Origin: Chara braunii
Lineage: Eukaryota; Streptophyta; Charophyceae; Charales; Characeae
Direction of reading: 5' to 3'
Assembly (NCBI GenBank): GCA_003427395.1
Contig: BFEA01000367.1
Coordinates: 1,599,791-1,639,409, forward strand
DNA: 39,619 nt
The translations under genes and the position numbers were made by a program. Under the pieces are notes generated by a model. That model saw nothing but the letters and a program-made list of their open reading frames with translations. It was not told the DNA's origin and did no database searches. Numbering within the stretch: the first letter of the stretch is position 1; each line of letters begins with the position of its first letter. Shown here one piece after another: positions 1 to 9,152 of this stretch.

Positions 1-600
1 TGAAGCTTCTGAAAGGGGTTTCGGGTACCCCCATCCAACCATTTGGATGGAGGTACCTGAAACCCCTTTCAGAAGCTTCAATCACTTCAGGTCATTTCAG
101 GAATTTCAAGTAGGGACCTGAAACCGTTGAAGTGGTTGAAGCTTCTGAAAGGGGTTTCGGGTACCCCCATCCAACCATTTGGATGGGGGTACCTCAAACC
201 CCTTTCAAAAGCTTTAGCCACTTCAGGTCATTTCAGGAATTTCAGGTGGGGACCTGAAACCGCTGAAGTGACTGAAGCTTCTGAAAGGGGTTTCGGGTAC
301 CCCCATCCAACCATTTAGATGGGGGTACCTAAAACCCCTTTCAGAAGCTTCAACCACTCCAGATCATTTCAGGTGGGGACCTGAAACCGCTGAAGTGGCT
401 GAAGCTTCTGAAACGGGTTTCGGGTACCCCCATCCAACCGTTTGGATGGGGGTACCTGAAACCCCTTTCAGAAGCTTCAGCCACTTCAGGTCATTTCACG
501 AATTTCATGTGGGGACCTGAAACCGCTGAAGTGGCTGAAACTTCTGAAACGGGTTTCAGGTACCCCCATCCAACCATTTGGTGGAGACCTGAAGCGGTTG
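1..600. repeat. Tandem array of ~136-bp palindromic units
   Basis: Units begin at about 1, 137, 273, 400 and 536, giving periods of 136, 136, 127 and 136 bp. Each unit opens with a near-perfect 80-bp inverted repeat (positions 1-80 in the first unit) whose arms contain GAAGCTTCTGAAA and its complement around a CATCCAACCATTTGGATG centre. The rest of each unit is a weaker inverted repeat built from CACTTCAGGTC and GACCTGAA. The last unit breaks off at about 600, just before the PLE. The array is cut by the window start, so its full length is unknown. No coding is supported; the one short ORF across it follows the repeat. Confidence 0.9.
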
Positions 601-611
601 AAAGTGGCCTA

Positions 612-1621
612 TATCTATGAAGATGAATTCGGGTTTTGAACATGGTATCCTTCGGTTTTTGCCCTGAGTGGGAGGCTTTTTGAAACCTTCTCTCAGGGAT
701 TCGAACTTTGTACTGTCCCGGAGGCTTGTAATCACTGACTGGGCTTGAAACCCTTCTGTGGCCGTCGGACCCGATGTCTCTTTCATCTAGCCCGATACGG
801 TGGCTCTGTTTTTGGTCCGTCTAAGGCTTCTCGCCTGTCAGATTTTTGTGGTTCTTATTAATTCTGGATTTAGTGGGGTCACGATCTTTCTGCTGAGTTT
901 GGTGGTCCTACTTTGGCTTCTTCCATCTGCTTCGGTGACTCTACAGTGATTATGTGAGTGTTGTTTGGTCTCGAACCCGGTACTTGTGGACCTTGTGGGT
1001 CCCCCAAGCTCTGCCTACCTGGTAATTGAGGCTACTGACTGAAATTTCTCCACTGAATTGGACCTGGTACCTGTCTTTTGTTTTTCGTTTTTGGGCTGGT
1101 AGGTCAGTAGCTTTCTTGTTTTGTAGGTTGAGTCTCTTTGCCTGTTAGCTGCTAGCGGTGTCGGTTTATATAGTGTTGTTTTGCTACGTCAACTGGCACT
1201 CCTTGCGTGAAGACCCCTGACGATTCCGGAACCGGCTCCGGATGAAACATGTAGGGTCAATGCCGGTGCTCGGCTATGGTTGACTTGATAAAGGCGTGTT
1301 GCCTGTTTTCGAGCTGAGCCTTATAGGTTGGTACTTCAAGTATATTTTTAATGGCGAGCCTGTCTCGCGTTCGGGAGACGTTGACGTGTCTTGCTTACTC
1401 CATTTTTTCTCCCCCTTCTTTTTCTTCTTCTTCTTCTTCTCATTTTTTGTCATTTTTCTGGTATTGATGTCGATGTCTTGTTGAGTTTGGGTCGTCATGC
1501 ATGTTACACCATCGTGTCGCTTGCGTGTTTGTGTGAATGAATATGATTAGACCTTTTAGGTCGACACTGATAACTGTGTGATTGGGTAATGAATCTGATG
1601 CTGTGCGAATTTATTCACCAT
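612..1621 (+). repeat. Left pLTR of the Penelope-like element
   Basis: This repeat aligns with 6325-7348 almost end to end. Both copies start at TATCTATGAAGATGAATTCG and end at TGTGCGAATTT(A/G)TTCACCAT; similarity stops on both sides. It contains the hammerhead-like motif at 1212-1258 and a TTC-rich microsatellite at about 1415-1440. The first PLE coding signal begins ~110 bp downstream. In other PLEs, pLTRs arise from tandem or partly tandem copies, and the transcription start is thought to lie within them. I see no clear TATA box. Confidence 0.85.
1212..1258 (+). ncRNA. Hammerhead-ribozyme-like motif, left pLTR
   Basis: The parts of a type I hammerhead occur in order. A 5-bp stem I is formed by GACCC (1212-1216) and GGGTC (1254-1258). 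The core CTGACGA (1217-1223) fits CUGANGA. Stem II is TCCGGA paired with itself (1225-1230 and 1237-1242) around ACCGGC. GAAA follows at 1244-1247. Stem III is minimal, ACATGT (1247-1252), and the predicted cleavage is after A1253. Minimal hammerheads with very short stem III are established in PLE pLTRs. The oddity is a U-U apposition (1224/1243) at the base of stem II where G-C is usual, so activity is uncertain. Found by eye; no covariance model was run. Confidence 0.72.
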
Positions 1622-1733
1622 CTTTTCAACGTAGTAACCACCATAGGAATTGCACTACGTGTGTGTGGCTCGTTTCCTGCCCTATCTACGAATACTTATT
1701 CAGTGGTTTGTTTTTTGGTATGTTTCTGACACT

Positions 1734-3268
1734 ATGGCGAGTGTTCATCCTTCGAGAGGATGTCATCAATGTGGATCTCTTAGTCATTGGATCCGTGATT
1801 GTCCACATCGTCAATTTGTCTCCAGACCCCCTGTCACGGGGGCCAATGCGGTACCTACGGGTGGTGCTCTTCTTGCGCTACCGGCTCCGAATCAAACTTC
1901 GTCGGCTCCATCCACTTCTTTTGCTCCAGCTACGACCGACTTCCAACCGAACGTCGACATTCATAATGTCGGGAATGGTAATGGGAATTCGGGTCGACCT
2001 AACTGGTGAACGTGTAATCAAGAGAAGTTGGACAAGGTGTACAACAAATATGTGTCTGATACTGAGAAGGAGGCGAGGCAGAAAGCTGAACGGGAGAAAG
2101 AGAAGTTAAGGAAGGAAGAATTAGAGAAGATGATCCGATGAAAGAAAGAGAGGGAGCAGTTAGAGGAGGAGATGGGAGCTCGGCTAGAAAAGAGGCTCGA
2201 AGCTTTGGGTCTTTCGGGTAATGGCAAAATCGAGGTGTCGGTGGCTGCCCCGAATGGAGTTGCGGCAGATGAGTTGACTCGACTACGAAAAGAAAATGAG
2301 GAACTAAGATGAAAAGTGGGTGAAGGGAGTGGACTCGCTGACGATGAGAGAATACGGCAGTTGCAGAATGAGATTGTCGAACTTCGAAAGCAAAGTACGA
2401 CGACGCAGACAAGTGACGATGCAATCCTTGCGTTGAAGACGGAGATTGGAGAACTGAAGCAATCAGCATTCATGAAGACTAACTTCGAACGGGAGATTGC
2501 TGGTTTGCGAAGGGAGGTTAACGTCACCGAGAACAGAATGATCGGGTTATGGCTGACACGAACCAATGGAAGGCGGAAGCACTACGTCCCGGTAACAAGC
2601 GGGGGAGTGTTACGATTGGTACCCTTGAACCGACTGATCGGGGAACTCCGAAACCAAGGTGGACGGATAATATGCGGGAGGCAGATAAGTGGAAGGACGA
2701 ATACAAGAACCTTAGTAATCTGCATCGACTGACTAACCTTGTGACGAAGGCACTTAAAAAGAAGATAGCGGAGGCGGATATGAAACGAATGGAAGTGGAG
2801 AAGCAAGTGAAGGATTTGGAAGCCAGAATGAGAAAGCTTACTGCGAGCGGTGACAAAGGAAAGGGCGAAGGAACTAATCTCAAAGAACGATTGGAAGAGG
2901 CGGCGTTCCGTTCTGTCAGAAAAGGATTGAAAACCACCCCGGGAAGGGGTGGAGGTGTTTCCGTGGGAAATCGATTGGTGACTGACATCAACAATCGGCA
3001 TGAGTATGTTGAGGAACAGAAGAAGCAATTGCGCCTACTTAGAAAAGCAGGTTTGGAGGTTTACTGCAAGGAAGAAGGTATCAAGCTCGGCAAGGTGGAG
3101 GATACCATTTGCGAGCTTCCAGAGGCACGCGCGAAGAAGATTTTTGGAGAATCATCGGAGAATGGACAAGCGGTTAAACAGAAAGGTCTGACGCTCGAAC
3201 TTAGTGGCGATACATCTCGTGAGGTAGGCGCCGAAGGCTGTGGGGATGAGCAGTCAACAGAGCTATAG
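1734..3268 (+). pseudogene. PLE 5' coding region: CCHC knuckle, coiled coil, SAP-like segment (degenerate)
   Basis: From the ATG at 1734 the frame reads into a zinc knuckle, CHQCGSLSHWIRDC (CX2CX4HX4C), then a Pro/Ala/Thr-rich stretch. A long Glu/Lys/Arg-rich heptad region follows, probably a coiled coil. Stops TGA at 2007, 2139 and 2310 interrupt this frame. Near 2540 coding passes to another frame, open to 3268, with more coiled coil and near its end RKAGLEVYCKEEGIKLG, which resembles a SAP DNA-binding helix pair. The final TAG (3266-3268) is in the same frame as the following nuclease region, so the ancestral product may have been one long protein. By analogy the knuckle and coiled coil would bind and package RNA. 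Homology beyond the knuckle is not certain. The 175-codon ORF over 1582-2109 is a shadow in another frame. Confidence 0.7.
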
Positions 3269-3277
3269 GGTGCTGTC

Positions 3278-3865
3278 CCGAACACGACTTACCTTTGGTC
3301 TCTTGCTAATGAGTGCAGGACGTGGCGTACCAATCTAGGTTTGTCCTCCCTTCCTTCGTCTCGCTTTGAGAATGAGGTCTCTGTTTTAGACTCTGGATCT
3401 TCTTTATCGGCCTTGGATCGCTCATCTTTCTTCCTACAAGATTAGTCTTTTAATGCCTACTTTCAGACGATTGTGATTAGTCTAATTCTTTTGGATCAGA
3501 TCCCGTGGTCTCGGAAAGTGAAGGACTATATTCTCAAGATTATTCTTGATGGTTTCGATTTGGAGAAATGTGAGGGACCGCTTGTTTACGTTCTTCTTTC
3601 ACCCTAGTCCCGACATCTGTATGTGGGGTCTACTTCTAGATCGCTCCCAGTAAGATGGATTGAGCACGTGTACCGTGCATCTAACCTTGGTGTGATTGAT
3701 GGCGGTAAACGTAACCATAAGCTGTATGCCTGGATGAGATGTTGTCAGGTTGGGTCTTTCATTGTTATTCCTATCTACTGCTATGATAAGGAGGATCTGC
3801 TTAGTCTGAAAAAATTCCTGATTGGGCAGTTGTGCCCTTATCTGAATAGTCGAGATAAACCATGA
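3278..3865 (+). pseudogene. PLE GIY-YIG endonuclease region (degenerate)
   Basis: In the frame continuing from the upstream region, the translation gives LVYVLL (Tyr codon 3587-3589) followed by LYVGSTSRS (3617-3643): the two Tyr-containing strands of a GIY-YIG fold. RWIEH supplies the expected Arg and His, and CPYLNSRDK near 3850 supplies the conserved Asn-containing end. The domain is about 100 residues, normal for the family. A TAG at 3605 falls between the two strands, and the usual Glu in the helix near LLSLKKFLIGQ is not obvious. The domain would nick target DNA to prime reverse transcription. Its place before the RT is the permuted arrangement. About 290 bp upstream, back to 3278, are in frame but show no domain I recognise; a TAG lies near 3445. 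Confidence 0.75.
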
Positions 3866-5002
3866 AGGCCTAGTAAGAAATGACTAGGAAAGAGGGAGCG
3901 CCTCCGGAAGAAGAAGAGAGATCAGGTTGAATTCAACCCGGTGACAAAGGAACGGACTCATTTGGTGTTTTATTCATCTATTGGTATTATCTCTACTCGT
4001 CTGACCACTATCTTGGACTATTGTGTTGATCATAAGCTTTCTTCTGTTGGAATTTCATGTAGGGGAGGAAATTTGATCGCTGAGAATTGGAAAGTGGTTA
4101 AGAGGAGGTATGGATCGTCTTTGATCCAGTCTGAAGATCATGTTGACGTATGGAAGAAAGGGAGGGGATTGTTTCGTGATGGATCGTTAATCAGGATCTC
4201 AATGATTGTTCCTGTTTCTGTCTCGTGCCTTGATTCTGAAGCCTCCGTTTGTTGGTTTTCTGTCTAATCCTGCCTCTCGTAAGGAGCTTTTCAGTTGGGA
4301 TCTTTTTGTTTTGATCCTTGCGTATTCGGCTATTAGGAGCTTCTCTGAAAAGAGGAGCCGGTATCAGTTACGTGTAATCCTCTCTGGGGTCATTCGTAGG
4401 AGGTTTGGGTTTAATGTCAGGCGGCGCCTGACGGTGAGAGTTACGTATGATGAAAAACTGAGTAAAACGGGGGTTAGAGCGGTTTGCTCTGAGGTTGTGT
4501 CGAACGCTGATGTTGACTGTGAATGGAAACGAATGGTTGTCCAACGCATGCGGGTTGTCTGGCGAAAAAACAAGAGTGTTGGAGACTACATTTTTAACTT
4601 TAGGTCCGCTGCCCTGGAGGTGGCCACTGAATGTATCTGTACGGATCTGAGTAAGGCATTCCCACGAAGGGACGGTCATGTGTGCTTTCGTCTCAACGAT
4701 CTTGATGACGCCCCTTCCTGGTTGAAGAATAACCGTAATATTGTGAGACCTGCCACTGATAATGTGGTGGGTAGACTAAGGAAGCATATTGCGGCATCTT
4801 TATGTGAGTTGGACTTTGAGACTCCTTACATTCGTAAGGTAGATCTTACTAGGTGCTTAGTGCAAACTGTGGACAATTACTCTGAGTGCAATGAGGAGGA
4901 GGTCAGACGGTGGTTGGCAGCATTTGATGGTTTGGTGCGTATCACTATCGATCACAATCCAGGTGATACCCTGGTTTGCTGTCCTCTTCTTTATCAGTAA
5001 GG
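3866..5002 (+). pseudogene. PLE linker and RT N-terminal extension (degenerate)
   Basis: After two TGA codons (3863 and ~3881) the frame continues through a basic stretch (RKKKRD) to 4267. Coding then shifts to the frame open over about 4206-5000, which contains RVTYDEKLSKTGVRAV, DYIFNFRSAALEV and ends in DTLVCCPLLYQ. That last segment resembles the short conserved block just before the RT fingers in PLEs. No catalytic domain is recognised. The region lies between nuclease and RT, so it is probably the N-terminal extension of the RT. A second frameshift near 5000 returns to the original frame. Confidence 0.55.
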
Positions 5003-6265
5003 TATGAACAAATTGTTCTGTTGTAACGATGGATTAGATTATCCTATGTTTCATCTGCATTGCAGGAGTTGGTAAAATGGGATGGGAAGGGCACTATTGG
5101 GAAAGCCTATGTTATCCCTAAGCACAAAGACGTTAGTAAATGGAGGCCGATTTGCCCCTCCTATCCAGAATGCAGTGTTCGGGCCTACAGGAAGATCTCT
5201 CGGACCATTAATGTGTTGGTATGGGAATTGCCGAGAGCTTCAAACTTTAATCTTAAGAGCACGAACCGATTGGTCGACTCTCTTAATCAGATAAACAACA
5301 AGGTGATGAAGCGAAAGACACTGCTAACCAGGGCTTTTGCCATAAAAGAGATGTTCTGTAGTTTGCCCCATAGCTCTATCCTGGACGCTTTAGATTGGGT
5401 GTTGGACTTTTGGAAGATGAAGGGGGTGGATGAGGTGCTCTTGAAGAAGCGAGGAAAGGAGGCGAAATTACTTAAGGGAAAGAAGCAGGAAGGATGAGAT
5501 GTGGTTAGCTTCCGTCTAATTAAAACTTTTGTGGGTTTTGACTTGTCTCACACTTTTGTGCAAGCCTGTGGAATGATTTTGTGGCAGGGGGTTGAAATTC
5601 CAATGGGTAAACCCTCGAGCCCCGCTATTACTTGTCTTCTGTGTGTTTTTGTTGAGTTCAACTTTCTCACTTCCTTGGGGAGCGATCGGCGTCAGATCCA
5701 CAGTGTCAGACTCATTGATGATGTCTTTGTTTGCGTGAAGTACCGTGCTAGTGACTGTGTATCCCTGCAAAAGGCTCAGAGGATTCTTACGGCCTTTGAG
5801 AAATGCTACGACAGTAATCTGGTGTTGGAATGCACTAGTTCAAAGGATTGTTGGGACTTTTTGGGGTGTACTATTCGGGATTTTGGTTGGCCTATCGGTC
5901 TTCGATGTGCGGCTACGCATAAGAATCAGAAGGTGATCTTGCACAAGGGCGTCTGTTTTCAAAATCTACAGGACAATTGTTCATATGTCGGCAAGAAACA
6001 GAAGATGGCAGTTGTTGGTTCATTCTTGCATTGTGCCAAGCGTTTTACTAATATTCCTGCTGTTGAGCTTGACTTCCTCTTTACTCTCAAGGTCGAACTG
6101 AGAATTCGACGGTTTGCCGATTCCATTTTCGACAAATCCCTGCGGGTGTTTTCCTCCAAGTTTGGAGGCATTTGGAATGACTGGATCGAATGGTTAACAG
6201 GTTGGGATAAACTTTCTCCTGGACGCTTGATCGAATGTGTGAATCGGGCTTTGGTGCCCGTTTAG
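5003..6265 (+). pseudogene. PLE reverse transcriptase (catalytically damaged)
   Basis: RT landmarks appear in order in one frame. YVIPKHKDVSKWRPI is the fingers block; ELP followed by NLKSTNRLVDSLNQIN is typical of PLEs. KEMFCSLPHSSILDALDWVL is motif A, GVEIPMGKPSSPAIT is motif B, and RLIDDVF is the catalytic box (Asp codons 5717-5722). Motif D and E regions (KCYDSNLVLE, DFLGCTIRD) follow. Two lesions stand out: the motif A Asp is replaced by Ala (GCC at 5339-5341), and a TGA at 5495 splits the palm. Another TAA lies at about 5024. The tail to 6265 (FTLKVELRIRRFADSIF) fits a PLE thumb. No nuclease follows the RT; the right pLTR begins 60 bp later. The enzyme would copy element RNA at a nicked target. 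Confidence 0.85.
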
Positions 6266-6324
6266 GCAGGGGGCATTCACTTACACTGCAGCTAATTGGC
6301 TCTTGGTGGTTTTATTTCCATCTG

Positions 6325-7348
6325 TATCTATGAAGATGAATTCGGGTTTCGAACATGGTATCTCTTCGGTTTTTGCCCTGAGTGGGAGGCTTTTTGAAAC
6401 ATTCTCTCAGGGATTCGAACTTTGTACTGTCCCGGAGGCTTGTAATCATTGACTGGGCTTGGAACCCTTCTGTGACCGTCGTACCCGGTGTCTCTTCCAT
6501 TTAGCCCGGTACGCGGTACGGTGGCTCTATTTTTGGTCCGTCTTAGGCTCCTCGCCCGTCGGATTTTTGTGGTTCTGATGCATTCCGGATTTAGTGGGGT
6601 GACGAGCTTTCTGCTGAATTTGGTGGTCCTACTTTGGCTTCTTCCATCTGCTTCGGTGACTCTACAGTGATTATGTGAGTTTCGTTCGGTCTCGAACCCG
6701 GTACTTGTGGACCTGGTGGGTCCCCTAAGTTCTGCCTACCTGGTGGTTGAGGCTACTGACTGGGATTTCTCCGCTGAATTGGACCCGGTACCTGTCTTTT
6801 GTTTTTCATTTTCGGGCTGGTAGGTCGGTAGCTTTCTTGTTTTCTAGGTTGAGTCCCTTTGCCTGTTAGCTGCTAGCGGTGTCGGTTTATATAGTGTTGT
6901 TTTGCTACGTCAACTGACACTCCTTGCGTGAAGACCCCTGACGATTCCGGAACCGGCTCCGGATGAAACATGTAGGGTCAATGCCGGTGCTCAGCTATGG
7001 TTGACTTGATAAAGGCGTGTTGCCTGTTTTCGAGCTGAGCCTTTTAGGCTGGTACTTCAAGTATATTTTTAATGGCGAACCTGCCTCTCGTTCGGGAGAC
7101 GTTGACGTGTCTTGTTTACTCCATCTTTTCTCCCCCTTCTTCTTCTTCTTCTTCTTCTTCTTCTTCTCATTTTTCGTCATTTTCCTGGTATTGATGTCGA
7201 CGTCTTGTTGAGTTTGGGTCGTCATGCATGTTAGACCATCGTGTCGCTTGCGTGTTTGTGTGAATGAATATGATTAGACCTTTTAGGTCGGCACTGATAA
7301 CTCTGTGATTGGGTAATAAATCTGATGCTGTGCGAATTTGTTCACCAT
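6325..7348 (+). repeat. Right pLTR of the Penelope-like element
   Basis: Second copy of the ~1.0-kb terminal repeat, with scattered substitutions and a longer TTC tract (about 7136-7167) than the left copy. The end at TTCACCAT (7341-7348) matches the left copy exactly, after which the sequences diverge, so 7348 is the element's right edge. The 60-codon and 69-codon ORFs in and near it (6488-6670 and 7338-7547) have no support. Confidence 0.85.
6933..6979 (+). ncRNA. Hammerhead-ribozyme-like motif, right pLTR
   Basis: All 47 bases match the left copy. Stem I is GACCC 6933-6937 with GGGTC 6975-6979, the core CTGACGA 6938-6944, self-pairing TCCGGA 6946-6951 and 6958-6963, GAAA 6965-6968, minimal stem III ACATGT 6968-6973, and predicted cleavage after A6974. 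The two predicted cleavage sites are 5721 nt apart, so a read-through transcript could yield a unit-length RNA. Confidence 0.72.
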
Positions 7349-7871
7349 ACATAACACTACCGTCTTCACTAGTACGGTCATTACTACTGTATCTAGACTC
7401 CCTCGTATTCCAAATACAACTATGCTAACCGTACGTTGTACTCGTCTTTCCCGTCGGAGTACGACACCATACAGCTGGGCCTATATTGAGGGAAAACCAA
7501 AAATGTTCATGTCGGGGCTGGCCTCCCCACACAAAGACCAGAGTTAACAGGGGGCTTTACCCAAGTTGGCTTTGTAGTGACACTACACATTCTGAGTCCC
7601 ACACTGAGACTCTGTGACTGAAACGAATCTTCGCACAATGCACTCGGGATCAGACAAGGCGGTCCTAAGCACAGGTTACACTGATGGATTGCTAACTTAG
7701 GCCCTGTCCTTTATGAGGAGGACTTTTCAATACCAGTTGCTCTATTTGCTTCAAGCTGACTATCTGCACTACAAAGGAAGGAAGAAGGCAACACAGAGGG
7801 GTTGTGAAGAAAGGTGGGAGTGATGAGATCGGATGGAGAGTTGGGGGCGAATAGTGAGGAGTACAAGGTTT
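7349..7871. other. Unassigned interval between PLE and SINE-like element
   Basis: No coding frame, structural RNA or repeat is recognised. A 69-codon ORF at 7338-7547 starts inside the pLTR and has no recognisable motif. The last 17 bases of the interval's right side (from 7872) are the target-site duplication of the next element. Confidence 0.5.
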
Positions 7872-9152
7872 AGGTAGGAGGGAGTCTGTCCAATTGATGT
7901 AGCTCAGTGGTTATAGAGCACCGTTTGGAAATGCGCATTGTGGTATGAGGTTGTGGGTTTGGTTGGAAATGCGCATTGTGGTATGAGGTTGTGGGTTCAA
8001 ATCTGCAGCCTTGCGCATGGACACCGGCAGAGCGTTAGAATGACGCATGGCTGGACATACACTATCCTCTGACCACTACATGGTTATGATTACAGACCCT
8101 GCCTGTATTGGTCAGGGGATCAAGTCCCGGGTGTTGTATGCTGGTTCTGGGTTTCGCAGGGCTTGCTTCGGGTGTTGGTCTTGGTCGTTCTATTCTCCTC
8201 CCCAGTCTGATATACCACACACACGTGCTATTTCCGATTGTTGCTCATACGGTTGAGTCTTCCAGTTACATCTCACGGGTCACGAGTTCGAGCTTGGTCA
8301 CAGACTTTTGGGGGGGTCTGTCTAGTCTGGCCCGTTATACGTGGTATTCTCAACACACATATAGTGCTGACATATGGCCTTAGGCCCCATATATAATTCA
8401 TACTGCGTTCGGGTATACAACTAGCTTCTGGATATATATACACATACATCATAAATAGCCTACATCCATGGCTTCCTGAACACATACATATGGCCTAAGG
8501 GCTTACATGCATCTACAGTTGACTGGGGGAGGGGTAAAATACACTTAGACTCTAGGGTATACAATACGGTAGTTACCCCAACATGTCTGAATTCCAATTA
8601 GCCAAGATAGGGGCAAGCTAGGGGAAGGACGGTAGGACTGTCAGTTCCGCCTGGCCTTGGGTAAGCTAGGGAAAGGACGGTAGGCTGTCTGGCTGGGGTA
8701 CTAAGTGCTAGTTAGCTGTCCCCGAAAATAAAACCCAGGGGTCTATGATCTCTACAATAAGGATACGAGGTTGGTAGAATATAGTCCATAATAGTCGTGC
8801 CTAGCGTCCGAAGTTCCCATATAGCGAGGCCTGTCCGATTTCGCTTCCACTGGGGTTGGGGTAATAGCTAGCCTTGGTGCCTATCACTACTGTCTGGTCC
8901 AAGTCACCCACCTAGCGGTTGGGTGATGGTCCTGAGTGGGTTACACTGAGGTAAGATAGTTGGGTTAGGGGGTACGCTGGGAGTATTGATGAGTGGTAGG
9001 GTGGGAGCCTGGGAGGTGACCTCGTATCTTAGGACTGCGAAGGCTCATCGCTCCTGGCGATCCCTGTGTGCCTGGTAATTAGCCTCTACAACATCCCAGA
9101 CTTTTTAAAATTAAAAAAATAATAATAATAAAAAAAGGTAGGAGGGAGTCTG
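7872..9152 (+). mobile_element. Long SINE-like retroposon with tRNA-like head and 17-bp TSD
   Basis: A perfect 17-bp direct repeat, AGGTAGGAGGGAGTCTG, sits at 7872-7888 and 9136-9152. The enclosed 1247 bp starts with a tRNA-like head containing A-box and B-box matches and ends in an A/T tract with AAT repeats (about 9106-9135). Head, tail and TSD together are the signature of retroposition with the coding strand to the right. No ORF with recognisable protein is present. The length is far above the usual 100-600 bp of a SINE, and two further B-box-like strings occur near 8117-8127 and 8284-8295, so the body may combine several tRNA-like units. An internal imperfect repeat (GGACGGTAGG) lies near 8625 and 8660. 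Confidence 0.75.
7900..8004 (+). promoter_or_regulatory. Internal RNA polymerase III promoter-like A and B boxes
   Basis: TAGCTCAGTGG at 7900-7910 is an excellent A box, followed by TTATAGAGCA as in a tRNA D arm. GGTTCAAATCT at 7994-8004 is a good B box. Between them a 38-bp segment is duplicated in tandem (about 7925-7962 and 7963-8000), which widens the A-B spacing to 94 bp; without it the spacing would be 56 bp. The T-arm stem does not pair well, so this is a tRNA-derived promoter and not a tRNA gene. Confidence 0.65.

Larger units (their letters stand above)
612..7348 (+). mobile_element. Penelope-like retroelement with N-terminal GIY-YIG nuclease and pLTRs
   Basis: Two ~1.0-kb direct repeats (612-1621 and 6325-7348) bracket a 4.7-kb interior coding for a CCHC/coiled-coil region, a GIY-YIG nuclease and a PLE-type reverse transcriptase, all on the + strand. 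Direct terminal pLTRs and hammerhead motifs are known PLE features. Most PLEs carry the nuclease after the RT; here it lies before it, as in the Chlamys/Naiad-type PLEs of green algae and invertebrates. The repeat ends are not TG...CA, which argues against an ordinary LTR element. The element is dead: several in-frame stops, at least three frameshifts, and loss of a catalytic Asp in the RT. The left edge abuts the palindromic array. No target-site duplication was found. Confidence 0.85.

Noticed and set aside
1-600. CRISPR-like array
   Set aside because: Units are contiguous palindromic repeats without unique spacers, and the setting is eukaryotic.
1590-1621. Second hammerhead-like string (CTGATGCTGTGCGAAT) at the pLTR end
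   Set aside because: The core Ala position (A9) is C, GAAA is GAAT, and no stem I partner exists.
1582-2109. 175-codon plus-strand ORF
   Set aside because: Starts inside the pLTR and overlaps the CCHC frame in another register; no motif.
2018-3028. Long minus-strand ORFs (148-182 codons)
   Set aside because: They are antisense shadows of the Glu/Lys-rich coiled coil; Ser/Leu-rich with no domain.
8270-8300. Separate tRNA gene at a B-box-like string
   Set aside because: No A box at proper spacing and no cloverleaf pairing.
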